59,450 bases of DNA from [Clostridium] ultunense DSM 10521. GTDB taxonomy: Bacteria > Bacillota > Clostridia > Tissierellales > Tepidimicrobiaceae. Positions 17,520 through 25,174 of the stretch are shown here, one piece after another (position 1 is the first letter of the stretch; each line of letters begins with the position of its first letter). The notes under the pieces were generated by a model. The model searched no databases and was not told where the DNA came from. It worked only from the letters and a program-made list of their open reading frames with translations. Both the position numbers and the translations under genes were made by a program. Location of the stretch: the NCBI RefSeq assembly GCF_000511955.1, contig NZ_AZSU01000002.1, positions 186,746-246,195 on the forward strand. The letters are read 5' to 3'.

Positions 17520-18467
17520 ATGTCTAAACTAGTAGCTACTAGGGTAGCTTTTGGAGAAGCTTTGGCTAAATTAGGCGAAGTTAATGACAAAGTTGTTGCA
17601 TTGAACGCTGATTTATCTGGTGCTACCATGACGAATATCTTTGAAAAGAAATTTCCAGGCAGGTTTTTTAATGCAGGAATTGCTGAAGCAAATATGACAG
17701 GAATGGCAGTAGGGTTGTCAGAAATGGGATTCATACCATTTGTTAGCACTTTTGCAATTTTCGGAACGGGTAGAGCCTATGAACAGGTAAGAAACTCAAT
17801 AGGGTATCCTCATTCCAATGTAAAACTAGCTATGTCCCACTCTGGCATAAACTTAGGTGAAGATGGAGGAAGCCATCAAGCTATAGAAGATATTGCCCTT
17901 ATGAGAGTAATCCCAGGCATGACAATCATATGTCCAAGTGATTTCATCGAAACTTATAAGGCGGTATTTGCAGCAGCATCCTTTGATGGACCCGTTTATA
18001 TAAGGTTAGCAAGAATGCCTTCACCAGTACTAAAAGATATGCCTTTTGAAATAGGAAAAGGGAATGTTTTAAAAGATGGTGATGATCTGGTGATCTTTAC
18101 CTGTGGTTTAATGGTTCATAAAGCTTTGAATGTAGCTGAAAGATTAAAAGAAGATAATATTAGCGTAGCAGTGGTTAATCTTCATACTATTAAGCCTATA
18201 GACAAGAATATAATTAAAAAATATGCCAATAACTGTAAAGCAATAGTTACCCTTGAAGAACATTCAGTAATAGGTGGGCTAGGAGATGCAGTAGCAGAAG
18301 TATTAATAAAATATGGATCTCATCCAATTAAAAAACTTGGAATACAGGATAAATTCGGTCAATCTGGAAAACCAGAAGAATTATTCAGGCATTATAGATT
18401 AGATGAAGATAGCATATTAGAAGATATTAAAGGTTTTATAAATTCAAAATGTGATAGAAAGGAGTAA
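17520..18467 (+). CDS. Transketolase, C-terminal subunit
   Basis: The 315-residue partner of the preceding gene holds the pyrimidine-binding domain (about 1-170, with the glutamate-containing NAGIAEANMTGMAVG) and the transketolase C-terminal domain (about 185-310). Together the pair equals one full transketolase of about 590 residues, somewhat shorter than the classical 660-residue enzyme. It overlaps no neighbour and is followed within three bases by iolC. Confidence 0.9.
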   Translation: MSKLVATRVAFGEALAKLGEVNDKVVALNADLSGATMTNIFEKKFPGRFFNAGIAEANMTGMAVGLSEMGFIPFVSTFAIFGTGRAYEQVRNSIGYPHSNVKLAMSHSGINLGEDGGSHQAIEDIALMRVIPGMTIICPSDFIETYKAVFAAASFDGPVYIRLARMPSPVLKDMPFEIGKGNVLKDGDDLVIFTCGLMVHKALNVAERLKEDNISVAVVNLHTIKPIDKNIIKKYANNCKAIVTLEEHSVIGGLGDAVAEVLIKYGSHPIKKLGIQDKFGQSGKPEELFRHYRLDEDSILEDIKGFINSKCDRKE

Positions 18468-18469
18468 AA

Positions 18470-19462
18470 ATGAATAACTTAAAATTTAAAGAAAATGGAG
18501 ATATGGATTTTGTAGCCATAGGTAGAGCAGCAGTGGATTTAAACCCAAATGAAATAAATATGCCTATGGAAGAATCAACAACTTTTACTAAGTATTTAGG
18601 AGGTTCACCAGCAAATATTACAGTTGCTTTAGCAGCTTTAGGGATGAAGACTGGTTTCATAGGGCGGGTAGCAGATGATCCCTTAGGTAGATTTGTCACA
18701 AACTATCTGAAAAGTAGAAATATAGATACTTCTAATGTGGTAGTAGATAAATCAGGAGCAAAAACTGGACTAGCATTTTTAGAGGTGAAATCACCAGGAG
18801 ACTGTAGTATAACTATGTATCGAGATAATGCAGTGGACTTAAAAGTAGAAGTTAATGACATAAATGAAGAATATATTAAAAATTCAAAAGTATTACTAAT
18901 ATCTGGAACAGCTTTAGCAGCTAGCCCCTCAAGAGAAGCCGTATTTGCTTGTTTAGAATTTGCAAGAAAGCATAATACCATGGTGTTTTTCGATATAGAT
19001 TATAGGCCCTACACATGGAAATCAATAGAGGAGACTTCCATATATTATAATTTAGCAGCAGAAAAATGTGATGTAATAATCGGTACAAGGGAAGAGTTCG
19101 ATATGATGGAGATGCTAACTAATCCAGAAAATAAAGATGATTACGTTACGGCTAAAAAATGGTTTGATTATAATGCAAAGATAGTAGTAATAAAACATGG
19201 AAAAGAAGGCTCCATTGCCTATACAAAAGAAGGAGAAGCAATAACCGGTGCAGTATTTCCAGTAATTCCGGTAAAGACATTTGGTGCAGGAGATTCCTAT
19301 GCAGGAGCATTTATCTATGGGCTTATGCATGGACTTAGTATAGAAGAATCTATGGAATTAGGAGCAGCTTCTGCAGCAATAGTAGTATCAAGCCATAGCT
19401 GTTCAGATGCTATGCCTACAATAGATGAAATCAAGAGCTTTATTAAAAATTATGGTAAATAA
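18470..19462 (+). CDS. iolC: 5-dehydro-2-deoxygluconokinase IolC
   Basis: A 330-residue PfkB-family kinase that closely follows Bacillus IolC along its length, including DFVAIGRAAVDLN, the TKYLGGSPANITVA segment, LISGTALAASPSREAV, DYRPYTWKS and the PfkB signature KTFGAGDSYAGAFIYG with the catalytic Asp. IolC phosphorylates 5-dehydro-2-deoxygluconate at C6 in the lower inositol pathway. It is encoded directly before the aldolase and close to IolB, so the three form a consecutive reaction series. Confidence 0.93.
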   Translation: MNNLKFKENGDMDFVAIGRAAVDLNPNEINMPMEESTTFTKYLGGSPANITVALAALGMKTGFIGRVADDPLGRFVTNYLKSRNIDTSNVVVDKSGAKTGLAFLEVKSPGDCSITMYRDNAVDLKVEVNDINEEYIKNSKVLLISGTALAASPSREAVFACLEFARKHNTMVFFDIDYRPYTWKSIEETSIYYNLAAEKCDVIIGTREEFDMMEMLTNPENKDDYVTAKKWFDYNAKIVVIKHGKEGSIAYTKEGEAITGAVFPVIPVKTFGAGDSYAGAFIYGLMHGLSIEESMELGAASAAIVVSSHSCSDAMPTIDEIKSFIKNYGK

Positions 19463-19478
19463 AAAAAGAGGTGTTTCT

Positions 19479-20309
19479 ATGTTAGTAAATATGAAGGAGA
19501 TTTTAAAAGACGCCGTTAAGAATAATAGATCAGTGGCAGCCTTCAACGTATTTGGATACGAAGATGCTAAGGCGGTAATAGAAGCAGCAGAAGAATGCAA
19601 CGCTCCAGTTATACTTATGACTAATAAAGATGCGAGAGAGTTTATGGATGTTGAATATTATGCAAAACTATTTGGAGCAATGGCTAAAAATGCTACAGTT
19701 CCTGTATGCATCCATTTAGATCATGCCAAGGATTACTATTTAATAGCTAGGGCTATAAAGGCAGGATATACCTCTGTAATGTATGATGGTTCTCAATTAC
19801 CATTAGAGGAAAACATAAAGAATACGAAAGAAGTAGTTAAATTAGCTAATGCCTGTGACATTTCCGTAGAAGCAGAAATAGGCTCAGTAGCATATAGTGA
19901 TAAAAATTTAGATGTAAAAAGTATATATACTGAACCGAATGAGGCAGAATACTTCGCCAAGGAAACTAAAGTCCATGCATTGGCAGTGGCTATTGGAACC
20001 ATACATCGTATGCAAGTTCAAGAAGCTAAAATACAGTATGATAGATTAGAAAAAATTACAAAACTAATAGATACTCCTATAGTCATCCATGGTTCTACAG
20101 GGGTAAAAGATGAAGACTTACAGAAGCTTACGAAATACAGAGTAGGCAAAGTAAATATTGGTACAGCCCTTAGAATGGCTTTTGCAAACACTTTACGAAA
20201 AGAAATGGAAAACAATCCAGAAGTATTTGACAGAATAAAACTGTTCAAAAGACCTATGGAAGAAGTAAAAAAAGCTGCAATTAACAAGGTCAAGCTACTT
20301 GGTTGGTAA
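19479..20309 (+). CDS. iolJ: Class II ketose-phosphate aldolase, IolJ-like
   Basis: A 276-residue class II aldolase with zinc/catalytic segments HLDHA, MYDGSQLPLEEN, EAEIGSV, HGSTGV and KVNIGTALR. By position it should cleave 5-dehydro-2-deoxygluconate 6-phosphate to dihydroxyacetone phosphate and malonate semialdehyde. The usual GT.HG zinc-ligand loop reads GTIHR here, and KVNIGT replaces the NINTE/NVNTD type, so substrate preference could differ. ATG 19479 has an AAAGAGGTG ribosome site; an upstream in-frame start would overlap iolC. Its 3' end is partly duplicated just downstream. Confidence 0.82.
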   Translation: MLVNMKEILKDAVKNNRSVAAFNVFGYEDAKAVIEAAEECNAPVILMTNKDAREFMDVEYYAKLFGAMAKNATVPVCIHLDHAKDYYLIARAIKAGYTSVMYDGSQLPLEENIKNTKEVVKLANACDISVEAEIGSVAYSDKNLDVKSIYTEPNEAEYFAKETKVHALAVAIGTIHRMQVQEAKIQYDRLEKITKLIDTPIVIHGSTGVKDEDLQKLTKYRVGKVNIGTALRMAFANTLRKEMENNPEVFDRIKLFKRPMEEVKKAAINKVKLLGW

Positions 20310-20363
20310 GTTATACAAGATTAAACTACTTGGTTGGTAGTTATACAAGGTTAAAGTATTAGG
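20284..20363 (+). repeat. Tandem repeat of the aldolase 3' end
   Basis: A 30-31-base unit beginning ACAAG(G/A)T(C/T)AA is present about 2.6 times. Copy 1 (20284-20314) includes the last codons and the stop of the aldolase gene, copy 2 is 20315-20344, and a partial copy 3 is 20345-20363. It fills the 65-base gap before iolB and runs into its ribosome site. Confidence 0.85.
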
Positions 20364-20374
20364 AGGAATAAGTT

Positions 20375-21163
20375 ATGTTCGCAAGATTTGAAAGTATTGG
20401 TTTTGGCTACAATAGCTTAGCTGAAATGGATGGGAAACATAGCAATATGTTAATGGATGTGGGAATTTATAAATTGAAAAAGGGAGAACAGATAGATTTA
20501 GAAGATAATAATAAGGAAACAGCCATTTTACTTTTAGATGGCAAAGTTACTATGGAGTGGCTAAATAATAAAGAAACTATGAAGAGAAAATCTCTATTCG
20601 ATGAAGAACCTTGGTGCTTACATGTACCAAGACAAATAAAAGTAAAAATTAAGGGAGAAACTGAATCAGAGATTTTAATACAAAAAACTGACAACGATAA
20701 GGATTTTCAATCAAAATTATATACTCCAAAGGATTGTGGAACTGAAATCTTTGGAGATGGTGTATGGGGAAATACATCTAGAAGAATGGTAAGAACTATA
20801 TTTGATTATAACAATGCTCCATATTCAAATTTAGTAATGGGTGAGGTTATAAACACTCCCGGAAAATGGTCTAGCTATATACCACATCACCACCCACAAC
20901 CAGAAATATATTTCTACCGATTTACAAAACCTCAAGGTTTTGGAGCTTGTTTCATAGGAGACGATGTATTTAAAGTAACTCATAATAGTATGGCAGCAAT
21001 ACCAGGTGGATTATCTCATCCACAGGTAACAGCCCCCGGTTATGGAATGTATTACTGTTGGATGATTAGGCATTTGGATGGAGATCCTTGGACGGATAGG
21101 ATTGATGAAGAAGAACATAAATGGTTATTAGATCCTGATGTAAAGATTTGGCCAGAAAAATAA
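20375..21163 (+). CDS. iolB: 5-deoxy-glucuronate isomerase IolB
   Basis: A 262-residue bicupin with the diagnostic metal-binding segment PHHHPQPEIYFYRF (about 170-183) and a second set of ligands in the APGYGMYYCWMIRHL region. It isomerises 5-deoxy-glucuronate to 5-dehydro-2-deoxygluconate, the substrate of IolC. The length is near that of Bacillus IolB (271). No iolD, iolE or iolG lies in the window, so the source of 5-deoxy-glucuronate is not evident here. Confidence 0.92.
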   Translation: MFARFESIGFGYNSLAEMDGKHSNMLMDVGIYKLKKGEQIDLEDNNKETAILLLDGKVTMEWLNNKETMKRKSLFDEEPWCLHVPRQIKVKIKGETESEILIQKTDNDKDFQSKLYTPKDCGTEIFGDGVWGNTSRRMVRTIFDYNNAPYSNLVMGEVINTPGKWSSYIPHHHPQPEIYFYRFTKPQGFGACFIGDDVFKVTHNSMAAIPGGLSHPQVTAPGYGMYYCWMIRHLDGDPWTDRIDEEEHKWLLDPDVKIWPEK

Positions 21164-21192
21164 GACAATAATAAATTAGGGAGTTGATATAA

Positions 21193-22581
21193 ATGGCAAC
21201 ATTAGAAGAACAAAAATATGTAAATGGATTAATTGAAAGGGCAAGAAAGGCTCAAAAGATTGCTGAAAGTTACGATCAAGAGAGAGTAGATCATTTGGTA
21301 ACAGCCATTGTATGGAATATAGTTAAACCGGGAACTATTGAAGAGATATCAAAACTAGCTGTAGAAGAAACAGAACTTGGAAATTATGATTCCAAGTATA
21401 CAAAACTAATGACAAAACTTAAAGGTGCCTTAAGAGATATGAAGGGCAAAAAAAGCATGGGCATAATTGAAAGAGATGAAGAAAAAGGATTAATGAAAAT
21501 AGCTAAACCAGTTGGAGTAATAGGGGCAGTAATTCCAACCACTAACCCTGAAGCAACTCCAGTACTTAAAGCTATAATGGCAATAAAAACTAGAAATGCT
21601 GTAGTAATGTCACCTCATCCAAGAGCAAAAAAGACAAATACTATGATAGTCAATATAATGAGAGAAGTACTAAAAAGATATAATGTACCAGAAGATTTGA
21701 TAATAGGAATAGAAGATCCAACATTAGGAATAACACAAGAATTGATGAGACAATCAGACTTAGTATTAGCAACAGGTGGAGGCGGAATGGTTAAAGCAGC
21801 CTACTCATCAGGAACCCCAGCCTATGGAGTGGGAGTAGGAAACGCAGTAGTTGTAGTAGATGAAACTGCAGATATAAAAGACGCAGCCAACAAGATAATG
21901 AGAAGTAAAACCTTTGATTTTGCAACAAGCTGTTCAGCAGAAAACTCATTAGTAATTCAAGAAGATATATACGATGAGTTAGTCAAAGCATTAGAAGATG
22001 AAGGTGGATATCTATTAGACAGTGAAGAAAAAGAAAAATTACAGTCCAAAATGTGGATAGATGGAGTATTAAATAGAGAAATAGTAGCTCAGCCTGTAGA
22101 AAAAATAGCAAAAGTAGGTGGAATCGAGTTACCAAAAGATAAGAAATTTATAATGGTAGAGGAAACAAAAGTAGGACCTGAATATCCATTCTCAGGAGAG
22201 AAACTTTCTATGGTAGTAACCCTATTTAAATATAAAGGATTTGAAGACGCCATAAATAAAGTAAACGAAATTACAGAGTACCAAGGGAAAGGACATTCCT
22301 GTGGAATTCACTCAACCAATGAAGACCATATAGTAGACTTCGCACTAAAAACTTATACAAGTCGTGTAATGGTAAGACAACCCCAATGCTTAGCTAATAG
22401 TGGAGCTTGGACCAATGGAATGCCAATGACCTTAAGCCTTGGCTGTGGAGTATGGGGAGGAAATATCTCAAATGAAAATATAACTTGGAAACATCTACTA
22501 AATACTACTTGGGTATCTTATCCAATAGCAAATACTCAACCTACTGATGAAGAACTATTTGGTGATATAATGAAGGAATAA
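21193..22581 (+). CDS. CoA-acylating aldehyde dehydrogenase (SauS/AdhE-N type)
   Basis: A 462-residue aldehyde dehydrogenase of the acyl-CoA-forming kind. The catalytic cysteine is probably in ATSCSAENS, the nucleotide site near ATGGGGMVKAAYSSG, and the C-terminal LGCGVWGGNISNENITWKHL is shared with the ALDH half of AdhE and with sulfoacetaldehyde dehydrogenase SauS. It is not an IolA/MmsA-type malonate-semialdehyde dehydrogenase. As last gene of the operon it may oxidise malonate semialdehyde, acetaldehyde or another short aldehyde to its CoA ester, saving a thioester for ATP synthesis (inference). Confidence 0.85.
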   Translation: MATLEEQKYVNGLIERARKAQKIAESYDQERVDHLVTAIVWNIVKPGTIEEISKLAVEETELGNYDSKYTKLMTKLKGALRDMKGKKSMGIIERDEEKGLMKIAKPVGVIGAVIPTTNPEATPVLKAIMAIKTRNAVVMSPHPRAKKTNTMIVNIMREVLKRYNVPEDLIIGIEDPTLGITQELMRQSDLVLATGGGGMVKAAYSSGTPAYGVGVGNAVVVVDETADIKDAANKIMRSKTFDFATSCSAENSLVIQEDIYDELVKALEDEGGYLLDSEEKEKLQSKMWIDGVLNREIVAQPVEKIAKVGGIELPKDKKFIMVEETKVGPEYPFSGEKLSMVVTLFKYKGFEDAINKVNEITEYQGKGHSCGIHSTNEDHIVDFALKTYTSRVMVRQPQCLANSGAWTNGMPMTLSLGCGVWGGNISNENITWKHLLNTTWVSYPIANTQPTDEELFGDIMKE

Positions 22582-22633
22582 CTTAGATTGTATTTAGTGT
22601 TTTAGGTAATTTTCTAAATTAAAAAAAAGATTG

Positions 22634-22680
22634 AAAAAACCCCCTAATATTAATAAAATATAATAGAAGGGGGTTTTTTT
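22634..22680 (+). terminator. Terminator of the liv-tkt-iol operon, overlapping the murI ribosome site
   Basis: AAAAAACCCCCT (22634-22645) pairs with AGAAGGGGGTTTTTTT (22665-22680) around an AT-rich loop of about 20 bases. It looks like a terminator for the upstream operon. The 3' arm also contains GAAGGGGG, the only ribosome site for murI, whose ATG begins right after the T run. Confidence 0.7.
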
Positions 22681-23487
22681 ATGGATGACAGACCAATTGG
22701 AGTATTTGACTCAGGAATTGGTGGTTTAACAGTATTGAAAGAAATAATGGAACAATTGCCAGGAGAAGATATAGTATATTTTGGAGATACAGCTAGAATT
22801 CCCTATGGAACCCGTTCAAAGGAAACGGTAATAAAATATTTTTTCCAATCCGTAAGATTTTTACTTACAAAAGAAATAAAGGCTATAGTAGTGGCTTGTA
22901 ACACGGCTTCCGCCTTAGCTATGGAAGAAGCCCAAAAGGTTTTCGATATCCCCATATTAGGAGTTATTGAACCGGGAGCTAAAGCTGCCGTTTCCGCTAC
23001 TAAGAATTCGGTAATTGGAGTAATAGGTACAGAAGGGACTATTAACAGTCAATCCTATCAAAGGAAAATAAGAAAGATGTTACCTTCAGCAGAAATTATA
23101 GGTATACCCTGCCCCTTATTTGTTCCCATAGTGGAAGAAGGATGGGAAAATACAGATGTGGCATTTATTACAGCAAAAAAATACCTGCTAGAATTAAAAG
23201 AACATAATATAGATTCTTTAGTTCTTGGTTGCACCCATTATCCAGCCCTTCGTTATACCATTAACAAGGTATTAGGAGATAAGGTGACCATGGTCAATCC
23301 AGCCTATGAAACGGCTAAGGCCGGTAAGATAATGCTAAAGGAGAAAAAACTATTATCCAATAGATTAGATGGAGGAAAATGTGATTATTACGTAAGTGAT
23401 GATCCTGAAAAGTTTAAAAGAATTGGAGGCAATATACTGAGAAGGGAAATTGCTTCAGTTCAGAAGGTAAATATTGAAAATCTATAG
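22681..23487 (+). CDS. murI: Glutamate racemase
   Basis: A 268-residue cofactor-independent Asp/Glu racemase that supplies D-glutamate for peptidoglycan. The N-terminus IGVFDSGIGGLTVLKE is diagnostic. The two catalytic cysteines are C73 in VACNTAS and C184 in GCTHYP, matching the spacing of Bacillus RacE. It sits upstream of the lysine-operon activator, but full MurI conservation argues for the cell-wall role rather than a fermentation-specific racemase. Its ribosome site lies in the preceding hairpin. Confidence 0.93.
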   Translation: MDDRPIGVFDSGIGGLTVLKEIMEQLPGEDIVYFGDTARIPYGTRSKETVIKYFFQSVRFLLTKEIKAIVVACNTASALAMEEAQKVFDIPILGVIEPGAKAAVSATKNSVIGVIGTEGTINSQSYQRKIRKMLPSAEIIGIPCPLFVPIVEEGWENTDVAFITAKKYLLELKEHNIDSLVLGCTHYPALRYTINKVLGDKVTMVNPAYETAKAGKIMLKEKKLLSNRLDGGKCDYYVSDDPEKFKRIGGNILRREIASVQKVNIENL

Positions 23488-23505
23488 GCACATTTAGTGC
23501 CTATA
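23483..23505 (+). other. Palindrome at the murI stop codon
   Basis: TATAGGCAC and GTGCCTATA form a perfect 9-bp inverted repeat with a five-base loop, overlapping the murI stop. There is no T tract. It may be a weak RNA hairpin or an operator dyad for the downstream activator gene, whose start is 44 bases away. Confidence 0.5.
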
Positions 23506-23548
23506 ATTTGGCTTCGTATGCCTAAAATTCAGCAGGAAGGGGATTCTC

Positions 23549-24925
23549 ATGAAAGACCTATTTTTTAGAGAAAATATTTTGGAAATATTAGACCATATAG
23601 AGGAAGGTATCCATATTATAGACAAAAACGGCAAAATAGTTTATTATAACCTATTTGCTCAAAAGATAGATGGCATAGATAGGGACAAGGCAGTAGGACG
23701 CCATCTGCTGGAAGTATATCCATCCTTAAGCTATGAAACCTCTACCCTTTTGACGGTAATAAAAACTGGGAAACCCATACTTAAAAAAGAGCAGACCTTT
23801 ATAAACTATAAGGGAGAGAAGATAACTACTATCAACTCTTCCATACCTATAAAGACCAATGGAAAAATATTAGGAGCTTTAGAAATATCCAAAGATATAA
23901 CCCAAGTAAGAAGGATGTCTGAAAAGATCGTAGACCTTCAGAGTAAACTATATAGCAATTCTAAAGGGAATAACAAAAAAGAAGAAACTGCCAAATATAC
24001 CTTTCTAGATATTATAGGTCAAAATAAAAATATGCTAAAGCTTAAACAGATAGCTTTAAAGGCAGCTGACAGCTATGCACCAGTCCTAATATATGGGGAT
24101 ACAGGTACGGGAAAAGAATTGTTTGTCCATGCTATACACAATGCAAGTAAAAGGAGAAATAAACCATTTATTACCCAAAACTGTGCTGCTTTACCCGCCA
24201 ATCTATTAGAAGGGATCCTCTTTGGAACGGTAAAGGGAGGATTTACTGGGGCGGAGGATAGACAAGGGTTATTCGAACTAGCCCATGAAGGCACATTATT
24301 CCTAGATGAGATAAATTCCATGCCTTTAGAATTACAATCTAAACTATTGCGAGTTTTACAAGATGGCAGTTTTAGGCCCGTAGGTGAAACTAGAAGTATC
24401 AATGTAGATGTAAGGATAATTACCGCCACCAATATACCTCCAGAAGAAGCGGTAAAACAGAAATTATTGAGAAAAGATCTATATTATAGGCTAAACGTAA
24501 TAGGCTTAAATATCCCTCCATTAAAAGAAAGAAGAGATGATATTCCCATATTGACTCAACATTTTATAGATAAAATGAATAAAAAATTAGGTAAATCGGT
24601 AAAAGGAGTATCCAAAGAGGTAATGGAAATATTCATGTCCAATCCTTGGGAAGGAAATGTAAGGGAATTGGAAAATCTAATAGAGGGCATTATAAGCATA
24701 TACGATATAGAGATTATAGATGTAGAATATTTGCCGACAAAATTCAAAAAGAGTAGACAACGAGAAGAAAGCTTATCCTTAAAAGACACCTTAGAGGAAA
24801 TAGAAAAAGAATTAATAGAAGAAGCCTTAGAAGAAGCAGAATACAATATTAGCTATACTGCGGAATTACTCAACATTCCTCGACAGACTCTCCAATACAA
24901 AATATCCAAATATAATCTAAAATAA
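23549..24925 (+). CDS. Sigma-54-dependent activator of lysine fermentation (PAS-AAA+-Fis)
   Basis: A 458-residue enhancer-binding protein with an N-terminal PAS sensor (about 10-125), the AAA+ domain with Walker A GDTGTGKE and Walker B LFLDEINSM, a GGFTGA sigma-54 contact loop, and a C-terminal Fis helix-turn-helix (IPRQTLQYKISKY). It is a second copy of the architecture at 3.4 kb. It lies immediately upstream of, and reads toward, the kdd-kam operon, which has a perfect -24/-12 promoter, so it very probably activates lysine degradation. The inducer is unknown; the PAS domain may sense lysine or an intermediate. Confidence 0.9.
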   Translation: MKDLFFRENILEILDHIEEGIHIIDKNGKIVYYNLFAQKIDGIDRDKAVGRHLLEVYPSLSYETSTLLTVIKTGKPILKKEQTFINYKGEKITTINSSIPIKTNGKILGALEISKDITQVRRMSEKIVDLQSKLYSNSKGNNKKEETAKYTFLDIIGQNKNMLKLKQIALKAADSYAPVLIYGDTGTGKELFVHAIHNASKRRNKPFITQNCAALPANLLEGILFGTVKGGFTGAEDRQGLFELAHEGTLFLDEINSMPLELQSKLLRVLQDGSFRPVGETRSINVDVRIITATNIPPEEAVKQKLLRKDLYYRLNVIGLNIPPLKERRDDIPILTQHFIDKMNKKLGKSVKGVSKEVMEIFMSNPWEGNVRELENLIEGIISIYDIEIIDVEYLPTKFKKSRQREESLSLKDTLEEIEKELIEEALEEAEYNISYTAELLNIPRQTLQYKISKYNLK

Positions 24926-24935
24926 TAATAATAAG

Positions 24936-25032
24936 CTCCCTTATCGGTGCCAGGCAACCTTAATTTCTGCCATAACAAAGTGGCGGCATAGGTTGGGAGT
25001 GTCTGGAGAGCTACCGATAAGAGAACCTTTTT
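24936..25032 (+). repeat. Long nested inverted repeat upstream of kdd
   Basis: Nested pairings occur in order: TTATCGGT (24941-24948) with ACCGATAA (25013-25020), CCAG (24950) with CTGG (25003), CAACCT (24955-24960) with AGGTTG (24990-24995), and GCCA (24969) with TGGC (24981). T5 follows at 25029. It can fold as one interrupted hairpin of about 80 bases and may end the activator transcript. Its left arm shares TTATCGGTGCCAGGCA with the palindrome at 38.2 kb. Confidence 0.65.
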
Positions 25033-25118
25033 GCCCAATATTCGGCACAAACCTTTCAAACCTAATTAATCCTCATCATATAACCTTCAAATTTACCCAT
25101 TCTAATCATTGTGAAAAT

Positions 25119-25134
25119 TGGCACAAATTTTGCA
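25119..25134 (+). promoter_or_regulatory. Sigma-54 (-24/-12) promoter of the kdd-kam operon
   Basis: TGGCACAAATTTTGCA matches TGGCAC-N5-TTGCA exactly. It lies 41 bases before the kdd ATG, leaving a leader of about 30 bases with AAGGAGGGA. Because the site lies here, any upstream kdd start at 25118 is excluded. Confidence 0.93.
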
Positions 25135-25174
25135 TTATATAATAGATGGCGATAAAATTTTAAGGAGGGATTGT

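Noticed and set aside
16703-18467. Transketolase pair as a functional replacement for IolD
   Set aside because: IolD is TPP-dependent but has an acetolactate-synthase-type layout. iolE and iolG are also missing, so a simple substitution does not complete the inositol pathway.
22681-23487. murI as a lysine racemase for the D-lysine route
   Set aside because: All MurI hallmarks, including both cysteines, are present. KamA already supplies beta-lysine, so no lysine racemase is required.
25118-25174. Extension of kdd upstream to a TTG at 25118
   Set aside because: The extension would start inside the -24/-12 promoter and before the transcription start. ATG 25175 has an ideal ribosome site.
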